NCBI RefSeq assembly: GCF_025802015.1
Contig: NZ_JAOYFC010000001.1
Location: 930,001-994,000 of the forward strand
Source of the DNA: Falsihalocynthiibacter halioticoli
Lineage (GTDB): Bacteria; Pseudomonadota; Alphaproteobacteria; Rhodobacterales; Rhodobacteraceae
Length of the DNA: 64,000 nucleotides
Direction of reading: 5' to 3'
Part shown: piece after piece, positions 16,229-24,713 of the stretch
Position numbering within the stretch: position 1 is the stretch's first letter
Layout of the letters: the number at the start of each line of letters is the position of its first letter
The notes under the pieces: model-generated
The model's database searches: none
Told to the model about the DNA's origin: nothing
Seen by the model: only the letters and a program-made list of their open reading frames with translations
Program-made: the position numbers and the translations under genes

Positions 16229-17815
16229 ATGTCAGACCTAATCGACGATCCAGAACCCGGCCAGAACGCACCGGAATTTACCGTTACCGAGGTTTCCGGC
16301 GCGGTGAAACGTACCATCGAAGGTGCGTTTTCGCGGGTGCGGGTGCGCGGCGAGGTTGGTCGTGTGAGTCGCCCTCGATCTGGGCATATCTATCTTGATC
16401 TCAAGGATGACCGCGCGGTTCTTGCCGGTGTCATATGGAAGGGCGTTTCCGCGCGGCTCGCAACCCAGCCCGAAGAGGGGATGGAGGTTGTTGCCACGGG
16501 TAAGCTCACCACCTTTGGCGGGCAGAGCAAATATCAGATGGTGATCGAAGATATAGCGCCAGCAGGTATGGGCGCTTTGATGGCGATGCTTGAAAAGCGC
16601 AAGAAAATGCTCGAAGCCGAAGGGCTCTTCGCGCCGGAACGCAAGCGGGAGTTGCCGTATTTGCCTGAAGTGATCGGCGTTGTGACCTCGCCGAGCGGGG
16701 CGGTGATCCGTGATATTCTCCACCGGCTGCGGGATCGATTCCCGCGCAAAGTCCTGATTTGGCCCGTTGCCGTACAAGGCGCGAAATGTGCACCCGAGGT
16801 GGCCGCCGCGATCAACGGTTTTAACGCCATGACACCCGGCGGCTCTATGCCTCGGCCGGATTTGTTGATCGTGGCACGGGGCGGCGGCTCCATCGAAGAT
16901 CTCTGGGGCTTTAACGAAGAGGTTGTGGCGCGTGCCGCTGCTGCAAGCGAAATCCCCCTTATTTCGGCTGTGGGGCATGAAACTGATACGACGCTTATAG
17001 ATTTCGCCGCCGACCGCCGCGCGCCAACGCCAACGGCGGCAGCGGAGATGGCCGTTCCGGTGCGGATGGATCTGATGTCGCATCTGGATACGCTTGGCGG
17101 GCGATTGCTGCGCGGCGTGTCACAGGGCACAACACTGCGGCGCCAGCGGCTTGCGGATGTATCCCGCGCTTTGCCACGGCCAGAAACGCTGCTTGATAGC
17201 GCCAAACAGCGGCTCGACATCGCAAGCCTGCAACTTGGTCCAAACCTCCAGAAAATGGTGCAGGGTAAACGGCTTGAGTTGCAAAGCACGGCATCGCCCC
17301 TACACCCGCGCATTCTGCGCAGCCGCATTGCCCACCTCGAAGAACGCAGCAACGAGCTGGCAAAGCGGCTTGGACCAAGCCTTGTGCGCAATACTGCAAC
17401 GGGACGGGATCGTTTGAACCGCGCAGAGCAGCGGTTGCAGCCTGATGTCATTCGCCGTGATATTAAACGCTCGCGCGAGAAATTGGATGGCCTTAATCGG
17501 CGGTTTGCCGCGCTCGCGTCATCACAAGTCGCTGCGCATAAGGAACGTCTGAACAGCCTTGAACGGATGCGTCAAACGCTTGGCTATACCGAAACGCTCA
17601 AGCGCGGCTATGCCGTCGTGCGCGATGACGCGGGTGGGTTGGTGACAACAGCAGATGCCGCAAACGCTGCCGCTGGCCTCGAAATTCAGTTTCAGGACGG
17701 GCGCGTGCAAACTGGCAAAGGAACGGCGACAAGCGGTTCAACACCACAAAAGAAGCCGCAAAAGAAACCAGCGAAAAAGACGCCGCCGCCAGAGGATCAG
17801 GGTAGTTTGTTCTAG
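16229..17815 (+). CDS. xseA: Exodeoxyribonuclease VII large subunit
   Basis: The catalytic subunit of Exo VII, which degrades single-stranded DNA to oligonucleotides. The 528-residue protein has the N-terminal OB-fold (FSRVRVRGEVGRVSRPRSGH), then the nuclease domain with VIGVVTSPSGAVIRDILHRL, LLIVARGGGSIEDLWGFNEE and SAVGHETDTTLIDFAADRRA. A long Arg/Leu coiled coil and a Lys/Pro-rich tail (QKKPQKKPAKK) complete it. The start at MSDLIDDPEPGQ suits the family; a longer frame from 15839 reads through antisense purD and is rejected. The small subunit gene xseB is not in the window. Confidence 0.94.
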   Translation: MSDLIDDPEPGQNAPEFTVTEVSGAVKRTIEGAFSRVRVRGEVGRVSRPRSGHIYLDLKDDRAVLAGVIWKGVSARLATQPEEGMEVVATGKLTTFGGQSKYQMVIEDIAPAGMGALMAMLEKRKKMLEAEGLFAPERKRELPYLPEVIGVVTSPSGAVIRDILHRLRDRFPRKVLIWPVAVQGAKCAPEVAAAINGFNAMTPGGSMPRPDLLIVARGGGSIEDLWGFNEEVVARAAAASEIPLISAVGHETDTTLIDFAADRRAPTPTAAAEMAVPVRMDLMSHLDTLGGRLLRGVSQGTTLRRQRLADVSRALPRPETLLDSAKQRLDIASLQLGPNLQKMVQGKRLELQSTASPLHPRILRSRIAHLEERSNELAKRLGPSLVRNTATGRDRLNRAEQRLQPDVIRRDIKRSREKLDGLNRRFAALASSQVAAHKERLNSLERMRQTLGYTETLKRGYAVVRDDAGGLVTTADAANAAAGLEIQFQDGRVQTGKGTATSGSTPQKKPQKKPAKKTPPPEDQGSLF

Positions 17816-17906
17816 GGCGCATTTTTTGTGGATCGCCATCAGAAAAAACGCTTCTGCGAAATGATTTGTCGCATTTGGAGTGGTGTCAGGCGATGCGCGC
17901 TCTAAA

Positions 17907-19610
17907 ATGACGGCAACAAGGGAGGCCGCATTGGACCAGAAATCGGGCGTTTGGAAATCGGGAAAAGGCAAAGGGCGCGCCACGCCAAAGGGGCGTCAGC
18001 TTGATGATCAGGCCCATGCCGAGGTGCGCGCGCTTTTACAAGATCGCCCGCGCCGCCATGATCTGTTGATCGAGTTTCTGCATTTGATTCAAGATGCTTA
18101 CGGTCATTTAAGCGCGGCGCATCTTCGGGCTTTGGCCGAAGAAATGCGGCTCTCTATGGCCGAGGTGCAGGAGGTTGCGAGCTTTTATGCGCATTTCGAT
18201 ATTGTGCGCGAAGGAGAGACACCGCCACCTGATTTGACGATCCGTGTGTGTGATAGTCTCTCCTGTGAGCTGGCGGGTGCGGAGCAGTTGCTTAAGGCGC
18301 TTGAGGCAGGGTGCGACGCACGTAAAATCCGCGTCCTGCGCGCGCCGTGCATGGGGCGGTGTGATCTGGCGCCGGTGGCGGAAGTTGGCCATTATCACCA
18401 GTGTTTGGCCACGCCAGAGAACGTGATGGCCGCCGTTGAAGCGGGGAAAACCCACGCTGAAATTCCACAGTATCAAGATTTCGCAGGCTACAGCGCTGCT
18501 GGCGGATATTCTGCTTTAGAGGCCCTACGCACTTCAGGAGAGCGCGAAAAGGCCATTGAAACCGTTCTTTCAAGCGGGCTGCGCGGGCTTGGCGGTGCAG
18601 GATTTCCAACAGGGCGCAAACTGCAATATGTGCTGGCCGAAGAGGGGCCAAGGTATCTCGCTGTGAATGCAGACGAGGGAGAGCCGGGCACGTTTAAAGA
18701 CCGTTTCTTCCTCGAAGAGAAGCCGCATCTTTTCCTTGAAGGTGCGCTGATCGCGGCTTGGGCAATCGAAGCAGAGAAGCTCTTTATCTATTTACGGGAT
18801 GAATACCCCGCCGCGCGTCTTCTGCTATTGGAGGAAATCTCAAAACTTGAAGATAGCGGTTTGATTCAGAAGGGATATATCGATCTGCGCCGTGGGGCGG
18901 GCGCGTATATCTGCGGCGAAGAAAGCGCGATGATCGAGAGTATCGAAGGCAAGCGCGGCCTACCACGGCATCGTCCGCCTTTCGTGGCACAGGTTGGAAT
19001 ATTTGGTCGCCCGACGCTGGTGCAAAACGTCGAAACCCTATGTTGGGTCACTCGGATTTTGCGCGATGGTCCGGAGGTTTGGCAGGGTGTCGAAAAGAAC
19101 GGCCGCAAAGGGCCGAGGAGCTATTCGGTTTCGGGGCGTGTTGCCAATCCGGGAATGTACGAGCTTCCAGCAGGGTCTACGATTCTGGATGTGATTGAAG
19201 CCGCTGGCGGCATGGCCGACGGGCACAGTTTCCATGCTTATCAACCGGGCGGGCCGTCTTCGGGTTTGTTGCCCGCAACTCTGGATGATGTGCCGCTCGA
19301 TTTTGATACCTTGCATGAGCACGGAACGTTTATTGGCTCTGCCGCTGTTGTGGTCTTGTCCGATAAGGACCGCCCGCGTGATGCCGCGCTTAACATGCTG
19401 CGGTTTTTCGAGGATGAAAGTTGTGGGCAATGTACGCCGTGCCGTGTTGGCTGCGAAAAGGCGGTGAAGCTTATGCAGGCAGAGGACTGGAATAAGCCGC
19501 TCTTGGAGGAGTTGTGCGAGGCCATGGCAGACGCATCAATTTGCGGTTTGGGGCAGGCCGCGCCCAATCCGATCCGGCTTGTGATGAAGCATTTTCCAGA
19601 GGAAATTTAA
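17907..19610 (+). CDS. Fused NuoE-NuoF-type NADH-binding flavoprotein (formate dehydrogenase beta-like)
   Basis: A 567-residue fusion. The N-terminal third is thioredoxin-like NuoE with the 2Fe-2S ligands C115 and C120 (CDSLSC) and C148 and C152 (CMGRC). The rest is NuoF, with the FMN/NADH region GLRGLGGAGFPTGRKL, NADEGEPGTFKDR and YICGEESAMIESIEGK, and the 4Fe-4S ligands in ESCGQCTPCRVGCEK and ASICGLG. Such fusions act as the diaphorase subunit of NAD-dependent formate dehydrogenase or related hydrogenases. No molybdoenzyme alpha subunit gene lies beside it; xseA precedes and ftsY follows. Start choice is open: ATG at 17907 or a GTG at 17880 just after GGAG. Confidence 0.85.
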   Translation: MTATREAALDQKSGVWKSGKGKGRATPKGRQLDDQAHAEVRALLQDRPRRHDLLIEFLHLIQDAYGHLSAAHLRALAEEMRLSMAEVQEVASFYAHFDIVREGETPPPDLTIRVCDSLSCELAGAEQLLKALEAGCDARKIRVLRAPCMGRCDLAPVAEVGHYHQCLATPENVMAAVEAGKTHAEIPQYQDFAGYSAAGGYSALEALRTSGEREKAIETVLSSGLRGLGGAGFPTGRKLQYVLAEEGPRYLAVNADEGEPGTFKDRFFLEEKPHLFLEGALIAAWAIEAEKLFIYLRDEYPAARLLLLEEISKLEDSGLIQKGYIDLRRGAGAYICGEESAMIESIEGKRGLPRHRPPFVAQVGIFGRPTLVQNVETLCWVTRILRDGPEVWQGVEKNGRKGPRSYSVSGRVANPGMYELPAGSTILDVIEAAGGMADGHSFHAYQPGGPSSGLLPATLDDVPLDFDTLHEHGTFIGSAAVVVLSDKDRPRDAALNMLRFFEDESCGQCTPCRVGCEKAVKLMQAEDWNKPLLEELCEAMADASICGLGQAAPNPIRLVMKHFPEEI

Positions 19611-19696
19611 ACACCGCGGAAACCTGAAATGCCACTTCCCCCTTTTATCTTTAGCGCAGGTGGATTAGGTGGAAAGGGTCAATACAGGGCAGGTTT

Positions 19697-20899
19697 ATGT
19701 CGTTTTTCAAGAAGCTCAAAAACAAGTTAACAAAATCGTCGTCTAAGATTGACGAAGGGTTGGACGCGATTGTGAGCGAAGGGGCCGAAGAGGTTCCTGC
19801 GATCGAGGACGCCGCTCCGGTTGAGGCACAGCCAGAGCGCGCGCCAGAGGCGGTTGAAGAGGCCGCACCTGTACCCACACCAGAGCCGGAGCCTGAACCA
19901 ACTCAGGAGCCAGAGGCAGCACCCGAGCCCGAGCCCTCTGTTGAGCCAACGCCCAAGCCCATCTCCAAACCTGCCGCCACGCCAACTCCAGAACCCGCAC
20001 CCGCGCCAGAAAAGCTGGGCCTTGTCGGGAGGTTGTTTGGGCGCAGCGCACCAGCGAATGAGCCGCGCCGCGAGCTTGATGACGAAATGTTGGAGAGCCT
20101 TGAGGAGCTTCTGATCTCTGCCGATATGGGCGTAGATACGGCGCTGCGTGTTACTGCAAATATGGCAGAAGGGCGCTTTGGCAAAAAGCTTTCCAGTCGT
20201 GAAATTAAAGAGTTGCTGGCCAGCGAGATCACGAGGATCATGGAGCCGGTGGCCAAACCTTTGCCGATCTACCCCAAGAAACCGCAGGTTGTTCTGGTGG
20301 TGGGCGTCAACGGTTCCGGCAAAACAACGACCATCGGCAAACTCGCAAGCCAATTCCGCGCGGCGGGCAAAAACGTGGTGATCGCGGCGGGCGATACCTT
20401 CCGTGCTGCAGCGGTTGAGCAACTTCAGGTTTGGGGCGAACGCGCCAATGTGCCTGTGCTGACCGCTCCCGAAGGATCAGACCCCGCAAGCCTCGCGTTT
20501 GATGCGATGACCAAGGCCGAGGAAGATGGCGCAGACCTCTTGATGATCGATACGGCTGGCCGCCTGCAAAATCGCGCTGACCTTATGGAAGAACTCGCAA
20601 AAATCGTGCGCGTGATCCGCAAGAAAGACCCGTCAGCGCCGCATAACACGCTGTTGGTTTTGGACGCGACAACGGGGCAGAACGCGCTCAACCAAGTCGA
20701 TACCTTCCAAAAACTTGCCGATGTCTCCGGCCTTGTGATGACCAAGCTTGACGGTACAGCGAAGGGCGGCGTTCTTGTGGCGCTGGCGGATCGTTTCGGA
20801 TTGCCTATCCATGCTATTGGCGTGGGTGAGCAAATCGACGACCTTGATGCCTTTGACCCTGAAGAATTTGCCAAGGCGCTCACAGGGACCGACGCTTGA
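19697..20899 (+). CDS. ftsY: Signal recognition particle receptor FtsY
   Basis: The SRP receptor GTPase that docks ribosome-nascent chains at the inner membrane. The 400-residue protein has an acidic Pro/Glu-repeat N-terminal A domain (about 25-105), the helical N domain, and the G domain with GVNGSGKTTTIGKL (P loop), DTFRAAAVEQL, DTAGRLQNRADL and TKLDGTAKGGVL. The start ATG follows an AGGGCAGGTTT stretch. The stop overlaps the TTG start of the next gene by four bases (TTGA). Order ftsY / DMT permease / yciB suggests one transcript. Confidence 0.96.
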   Translation: MSFFKKLKNKLTKSSSKIDEGLDAIVSEGAEEVPAIEDAAPVEAQPERAPEAVEEAAPVPTPEPEPEPTQEPEAAPEPEPSVEPTPKPISKPAATPTPEPAPAPEKLGLVGRLFGRSAPANEPRRELDDEMLESLEELLISADMGVDTALRVTANMAEGRFGKKLSSREIKELLASEITRIMEPVAKPLPIYPKKPQVVLVVGVNGSGKTTTIGKLASQFRAAGKNVVIAAGDTFRAAAVEQLQVWGERANVPVLTAPEGSDPASLAFDAMTKAEEDGADLLMIDTAGRLQNRADLMEELAKIVRVIRKKDPSAPHNTLLVLDATTGQNALNQVDTFQKLADVSGLVMTKLDGTAKGGVLVALADRFGLPIHAIGVGEQIDDLDAFDPEEFAKALTGTDA

Positions 20900-21798
20900 G
20901 CGATTGGATTACCTCGATCGAGGGCACAGCAACGGGGCATAACGTTGCGCTTGGCCTCGCGCTTTTGGCTGCTTTTCTGCATGCGATCTTCGGCGCGCTA
21001 CAAAAGGGCGAGCACGATCCGTGGCTAAGCCGAGGCGCAATTGATTTTCACTATGGTTTGATCGCCGCGCCATTTGCACTCTTTGTTGTGCCGTGGCCCG
21101 AGCCTCATATGTGGCCGATATTCGCAGGCGCCTTTGTAATCCACGTGGGTTACAAGGTGATGCAGGCTCAAACCTATGTGCTTGGTGCCTATACGGTGGT
21201 CTATCCGGTCGTGCGCGGCACGGGGCCTCTGTTTGCGGTTATCGGAGCAGGCATTGTTTTTGGCGAGACCTTTACGGGCGGGCAATGGCTGGGCGTGGCG
21301 GTATTGCTTTCAGGAATTTTCGGGTTGGCGCTCTATAACCTGATGTTCCTAGAGACAAACCGCGACACGCTTGTTCCCGCGCTTTTTATGGCAGTCGGGA
21401 CAGGATTTTTCGTGGCTTTATATACCACTTACGATGCATACGGTATTCGCGCGACGGCTAATCCTTTTACCTTTTTAGCATGGTTTTTCTTTATCGATGG
21501 TCTGGCAATTCCGCCCTATGCCTATTACCGCTATTGCAAGATGGAGAATAAGCCAGCCCTCAAACCGCTCATGCGGCGGGGCCTGATCGGGGCCTTTGTG
21601 GCCTATTTCAGCTTCGGCTCTATAATGCTGGCGACGCGGCTTGATAACGTGGGCGAAGCGGCGGTCCTGCGCGAAACATCTACAGTATTTGCGGCCCTAA
21701 TTGGCTGGCTTGTACTGGGTGAAAAGGTTGGGCCAAGGCGGCTCGTTTTGATGGCTCTAATCGCGATTGGCGCGGTTATGGTGGAATTTAACGGATAG
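20896..21798 (+). CDS. EamA/DMT-family permease
   Basis: A 300-residue inner-membrane protein of about ten helices with two EamA repeats (GTGPLFAVIGAGIVFGETFT in the first; AAVLRETSTVFAALIGWLVL with GEKVGPRRLVLMALI in the second). The substrate is unknown. The start is TTG, overlapping the ftsY stop by four bases, which implies strict translational coupling. The first residues LSDWITSIEGTATGHNVALG precede the first helix. It is followed four bases later by yciB, so all three genes form one unit. Confidence 0.85.
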   Translation: MSDWITSIEGTATGHNVALGLALLAAFLHAIFGALQKGEHDPWLSRGAIDFHYGLIAAPFALFVVPWPEPHMWPIFAGAFVIHVGYKVMQAQTYVLGAYTVVYPVVRGTGPLFAVIGAGIVFGETFTGGQWLGVAVLLSGIFGLALYNLMFLETNRDTLVPALFMAVGTGFFVALYTTYDAYGIRATANPFTFLAWFFFIDGLAIPPYAYYRYCKMENKPALKPLMRRGLIGAFVAYFSFGSIMLATRLDNVGEAAVLRETSTVFAALIGWLVLGEKVGPRRLVLMALIAIGAVMVEFNG

Positions 21799-21802
21799 GT
21801 AC

Positions 21803-22411
21803 ATGGAAGAGAAAAAGATCAACCCGTTTTTGAAACTCGCGCTGGAGCTAGGGCCGGTGATCCTGTTCTTCGTGTTCTACGGGCGCGTTAAGGAACGGGT
21901 GTTTACCATCGGTGGTGTGGAGTACGAGGGGTTCATTGTGGCCACTGCGTTGTTCATACCGCTGATCCTTTTGACCACCGCGATCATGTGGAAGCTCACC
22001 GGCAAGCTGTCGAAAATGCAGTTGATGACGGCGGTGCTTGTCGTGATTTTCGGGGGGCTGTCAGTTTGGCTAAACGACGAACGGTTCTTCAAGATGAAGC
22101 CGACGATGATCTATCTGCTCTTTGGCGGGTTGCTTGGAATTGGACTTTTGCGCGGCCAAAGCTACCTACAGCTTGTGATGGAAGAGGTCATGCCGCTACA
22201 GCCCGAAGGGTGGATGATCCTGACCAAGCGGCTTGCGCTGTTCTTCCTTGGTCTTGCTATTGCGAACGAGCTTGTTTGGCGGCTGATGAGCACTGATGCT
22301 TGGGTAAATTTCAAAACCTTCGGCCTGACGGCGGCGGTGTTCTTGTTCTTCATGTCGCAAGGCAAGCTGATGCAGACCTATGCCGTGCCCGAGGATGAAG
22401 CAGAGTCCTAA
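21803..22411 (+). CDS. yciB: Inner-membrane protein YciB (septation protein A family)
   Basis: A 202-residue integral membrane protein with five to six helices and the family motifs LELGPVILFFVFYGR near the start, KPTMIYLLFGGLLGIGLL in the middle and GWMILTKRLALFFLGLAIAN with VWRLMSTDAWVNFKTFG in the second half. YciB/IspA proteins link to cell-envelope integrity and division. The ATG at 21803 is chosen over a longer frame that would overlap the permease gene. The stop is followed by a strong hairpin at 22418. Confidence 0.92.
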   Translation: MEEKKINPFLKLALELGPVILFFVFYGRVKERVFTIGGVEYEGFIVATALFIPLILLTTAIMWKLTGKLSKMQLMTAVLVVIFGGLSVWLNDERFFKMKPTMIYLLFGGLLGIGLLRGQSYLQLVMEEVMPLQPEGWMILTKRLALFFLGLAIANELVWRLMSTDAWVNFKTFGLTAAVFLFFMSQGKLMQTYAVPEDEAES

Positions 22412-22417
22412 GAGGTA

Positions 22418-22448
22418 TCGGGCCAGATGCTGCGTGCATCCGGCCCGA
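22418..22448. terminator. Long hairpin terminator between yciB and the GST gene
   Basis: TCGGGCC-A-GATGC pairs with GCATC-C-GGCCCGA, giving 12 pairs with one A/C mismatch. It sits between two convergent genes, with a CTTTTTGCTT stretch a few bases further on the plus strand. It probably serves both. Confidence 0.7.
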
Positions 22449-22453
22449 AACCA

Positions 22454-23161
22454 CTAACCTTTTTGCTTGAAAAGCAATTCTTGTGCGGCTTTGTCTTTCT
22501 TGAAGTCGCCCCGCTGTTCCGCAGCAAGCGCACGTCCGCGCTCCACCCCGGGCCTGTTGCCGACAGTTTCAAGCCAGCGCGCCAAATGCGGCTTGTCATC
22601 AAGGGTTTGTTGCTGGCCTTCCCACAGGCTCGCCCAACCCCAAATCGCCATATCTGCAATCGAATAGAAATCACCGGCAACAAATTCGTTGTCGGCTAGG
22701 CGCTTGTTCAACACGCCATAAAGGCGACCTGTTTCATTGCGATAGCGATCTTTGGCATAGGGCAGGTCGTTGGGCGGATCCATTGCCGGTGCGTATTTCA
22801 GGAAGTGATGCGCTTGCCCTGCCATCGGGCCAAGCCCGCCCATTTGCCACATAAGCCATTCTGTTACTGCAACAGTTTCACGCTCAGTGGAGCCGCCGAA
22901 TTTGCCGGTCTTGCGCGCAAGGTACTGAAGGATTGCGCCGCTTTCAAAAACAGAGATCGGAGCGCCATCTGGCCCGTTTGGATCAATAATCGCCGGCATC
23001 CGGTTGTTCGGCGCGATTTTAAGGAAATCGGGCTCAAATTGCTCTCCGGCACCGATATTGACGAGGTTCAGATTGTAGGGAAGTTCCATCTCCTCAAGCG
23101 CAATGGAGATTTTCCAGCCATTCGGTGTTGGCCAGTAATAGAGTTCGATCGGTTGTGTCAC
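22454..23161 (-). CDS. Glutathione S-transferase family protein (YfcG/GstB-like)
   Basis: A 235-residue two-domain GST. The N-terminal thioredoxin fold carries YYWPTPNGWKISIALEEMEL, where the Thr-Pro-Asn-Gly motif marks the Nu/YfcG class. The conserved cis-Pro is in NRMPAIIDPNG and the Glu-Ser pair in SVFESGAILQYLA. The C-terminal helical domain has DFYSIADMAIWGW. YfcG-type enzymes have disulfide-bond reductase activity with glutathione; the substrate here is unknown. The gene is divergent from the metZ riboswitch leader and ends next to the hairpin at 22418. A second glutathione enzyme, gor, is in the same window but not linked. Confidence 0.92.
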   Translation of the reverse strand: MTQPIELYYWPTPNGWKISIALEEMELPYNLNLVNIGAGEQFEPDFLKIAPNNRMPAIIDPNGPDGAPISVFESGAILQYLARKTGKFGGSTERETVAVTEWLMWQMGGLGPMAGQAHHFLKYAPAMDPPNDLPYAKDRYRNETGRLYGVLNKRLADNEFVAGDFYSIADMAIWGWASLWEGQQQTLDDKPHLARWLETVGNRPGVERGRALAAEQRGDFKKDKAAQELLFKQKG

Positions 23162-23268
23162 GGGATGTCCTTCTGGTTTTTCGGGATAATTGCAGATCAG
23201 CCCTGCATGACAAGAGGCTCAGCGGCGCTTCACGAAAAAATGTCAGCGCCGTGTTTGCGCGGTTTCGG

Positions 23269-23297
23269 TTGACGTTTGGGCGGCTGCGGCCTATGGA
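23269..23297 (+). promoter_or_regulatory. Promoter of the metZ leader
   Basis: TTGACG (23269-23274) and TATGGA (23292-23297) are separated by exactly 17 bases. The expected start of transcription, about 23303, falls at the first bases of the SAM-II aptamer, which strongly supports the assignment. Confidence 0.7.
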
Positions 23298-23300
23298 TTG

Positions 23301-23358
23301 CCCCGTGGCGATTTGTTCTCCGGATTGCGGGCCACATTAAATATGCCGCTAAAGAGGT
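23301..23358 (+). promoter_or_regulatory. SAM-II riboswitch aptamer
   Basis: The sequence matches the SAM-II consensus: helix P1 GTGGC (23305-23309) with GCCAC (23331-23335), the conserved GATTTG right after the first P1 strand, ATTGC before the second strand, then ATTAAAT and GCTAAAGAGG. The pseudoknot helix is possible between GCGG (23327-23330) and CCGC (23346-23349), at the same place as in the known structure but with different bases. SAM-II is an alphaproteobacterial S-adenosylmethionine sensor upstream of methionine genes, and metZ follows. An intrinsic terminator lies directly downstream. Confidence 0.92.
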
Positions 23359-23368
23359 TTGGGACGTG

Positions 23369-23400
23369 ACCCCTCGCTTCTTTTGCGGTGGGTTTTTTTT
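23369..23400 (+). terminator. Intrinsic terminator in the metZ leader
   Basis: ACCCCTCGC (23369-23377) and GCGGTGGGT (23385-23393) form a 9-position stem with one C/T mismatch and one G-T pair around a TTCTTTT loop. Eight T residues start at the base of the stem. It lies 11 bases after the SAM-II aptamer and 56 bases before the metZ start, so it can act as the expression platform. Confidence 0.75.
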
Positions 23401-23456
23401 GTTTTTGGCGACCGGACGTCGAGAACATGGAATGCGCATTAACAAAGGTTAAGACG

Positions 23457-24638
23457 ATGAGCAAAGACTGGAACGCCCGCACCAAGATGGTGCATTCGGG
23501 AAGCCGACGCAGCCAATACGGCGAAGTTTCCGAGTCGATCTTTTTGACGCAAGGCTTTGTCTATGACTCCGCTGAAGCCGCAGAAGCGCGGTTTATCGAG
23601 ACAGGCGAAGACGAGTTTATTTACGCCCGCTACGGCAACCCGACCGTGCGGATGTTCGAAGATCGCATCGCGGCAATTGAGGGGGCAGAGGACGCCTTCG
23701 CAACAGCAAGCGGTATGGCCGCAGTAAACGGCGCGCTCATGTCGGTTCTCAAGGCTGGCGATCACGTGGTTTCTGCGCGCGCGCTCTTTGGGTCTTGTCT
23801 CTATATTCTCGAAGAAATCCTTGCACGTTTTGGCGTTGAAATCACCTTTGTAGATGGTGCTGACATCGAGCAATGGCGCGCGGCGATCCGTCCTGATACG
23901 GCGGTTGTGTTCCTTGAATCTGTCTCGAACCCAACACTTGAAGTTGTTGATTTAAAATCGGTTTCTGAGATTGCGCATGAGAGCGACGCGCTGGTTGTGG
24001 TCGATAATGTGTTTGCCACGCCTGTGTTCTCGCGTGCTCTGGAGCTTGGCGCGGATGTGGTCGTTTACTCCACCACCAAACATATCGACGGTCAGGGGCG
24101 CTGCCTTGGCGGCGTTGTGCTCGGGCGCGAAGAATTCATCCGCGGCCCGCTTGAGGCTTACATGAAGCACACTGGCGGTTCCATGAGCCCGTTCAACGCT
24201 TGGGTGATGCTTAAGGGGCTTGAAACGCTTGACCTTCGCGTGCGCGCGCAGGCTGCTTCGGCGCAGGCCATTGCTGAGGCGCTTGAGGGCCACGACAAAC
24301 TTGAGCGTGTGTTGTTCCCATTCCTTGCAAGCCACCCGCACCAAGCGATTGCCAAGGCGCAGTTTGAAAAGGGTGGCACTGTACTTTCGATCGACCTCAA
24401 GGGCGGTCAGGAAGCGGCGTTTACATTCCTTAATGCATTGGAGATTTGCATTATTTCCAATAATTTGGGGGATGCAAAGAGCATCGTGACACATCCGGCA
24501 ACAACAACCCATCAGCGTTTGCCAGACGATCAGAAAGAGTTGCTCGGCATCACGCCAGGCCTTGTGCGGATCAGTGTCGGCATCGAAGACACGCAGGATT
24601 TGCTCAACGATATTCTGCAGGCACTCGAGGCAGTTTGA
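23457..24638 (+). CDS. metZ: O-succinylhomoserine sulfhydrylase
   Basis: A PLP enzyme of the Cys/Met metabolism family that makes homocysteine from O-succinylhomoserine and sulfide. The 393-residue protein has the family motifs YARYGNPTVRMFEDRIAAIE, ATASGMAAV, SNPTLEVVDL and the PLP lysine in YSTTKHIDGQGR. The HIDGQGR continuation and the LGGVVLG stretch fit MetZ rather than cystathionine gamma-synthase. I start at MSKDWNARTKMVHSG, since the longer frame would begin inside the terminator. Expression is expected to fall when S-adenosylmethionine is high, through the SAM-II leader. No other met gene is adjacent. Confidence 0.93.
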   Translation: MSKDWNARTKMVHSGSRRSQYGEVSESIFLTQGFVYDSAEAAEARFIETGEDEFIYARYGNPTVRMFEDRIAAIEGAEDAFATASGMAAVNGALMSVLKAGDHVVSARALFGSCLYILEEILARFGVEITFVDGADIEQWRAAIRPDTAVVFLESVSNPTLEVVDLKSVSEIAHESDALVVVDNVFATPVFSRALELGADVVVYSTTKHIDGQGRCLGGVVLGREEFIRGPLEAYMKHTGGSMSPFNAWVMLKGLETLDLRVRAQAASAQAIAEALEGHDKLERVLFPFLASHPHQAIAKAQFEKGGTVLSIDLKGGQEAAFTFLNALEICIISNNLGDAKSIVTHPATTTHQRLPDDQKELLGITPGLVRISVGIEDTQDLLNDILQALEAV

Positions 24639-24713
24639 ATAGAGAGCAGCGCGGGGTTGGTTTTCCCGCGCCGTTCGTCCTATATGTTGGTCACGCGCGA
24701 AGAGGGCCATCAG

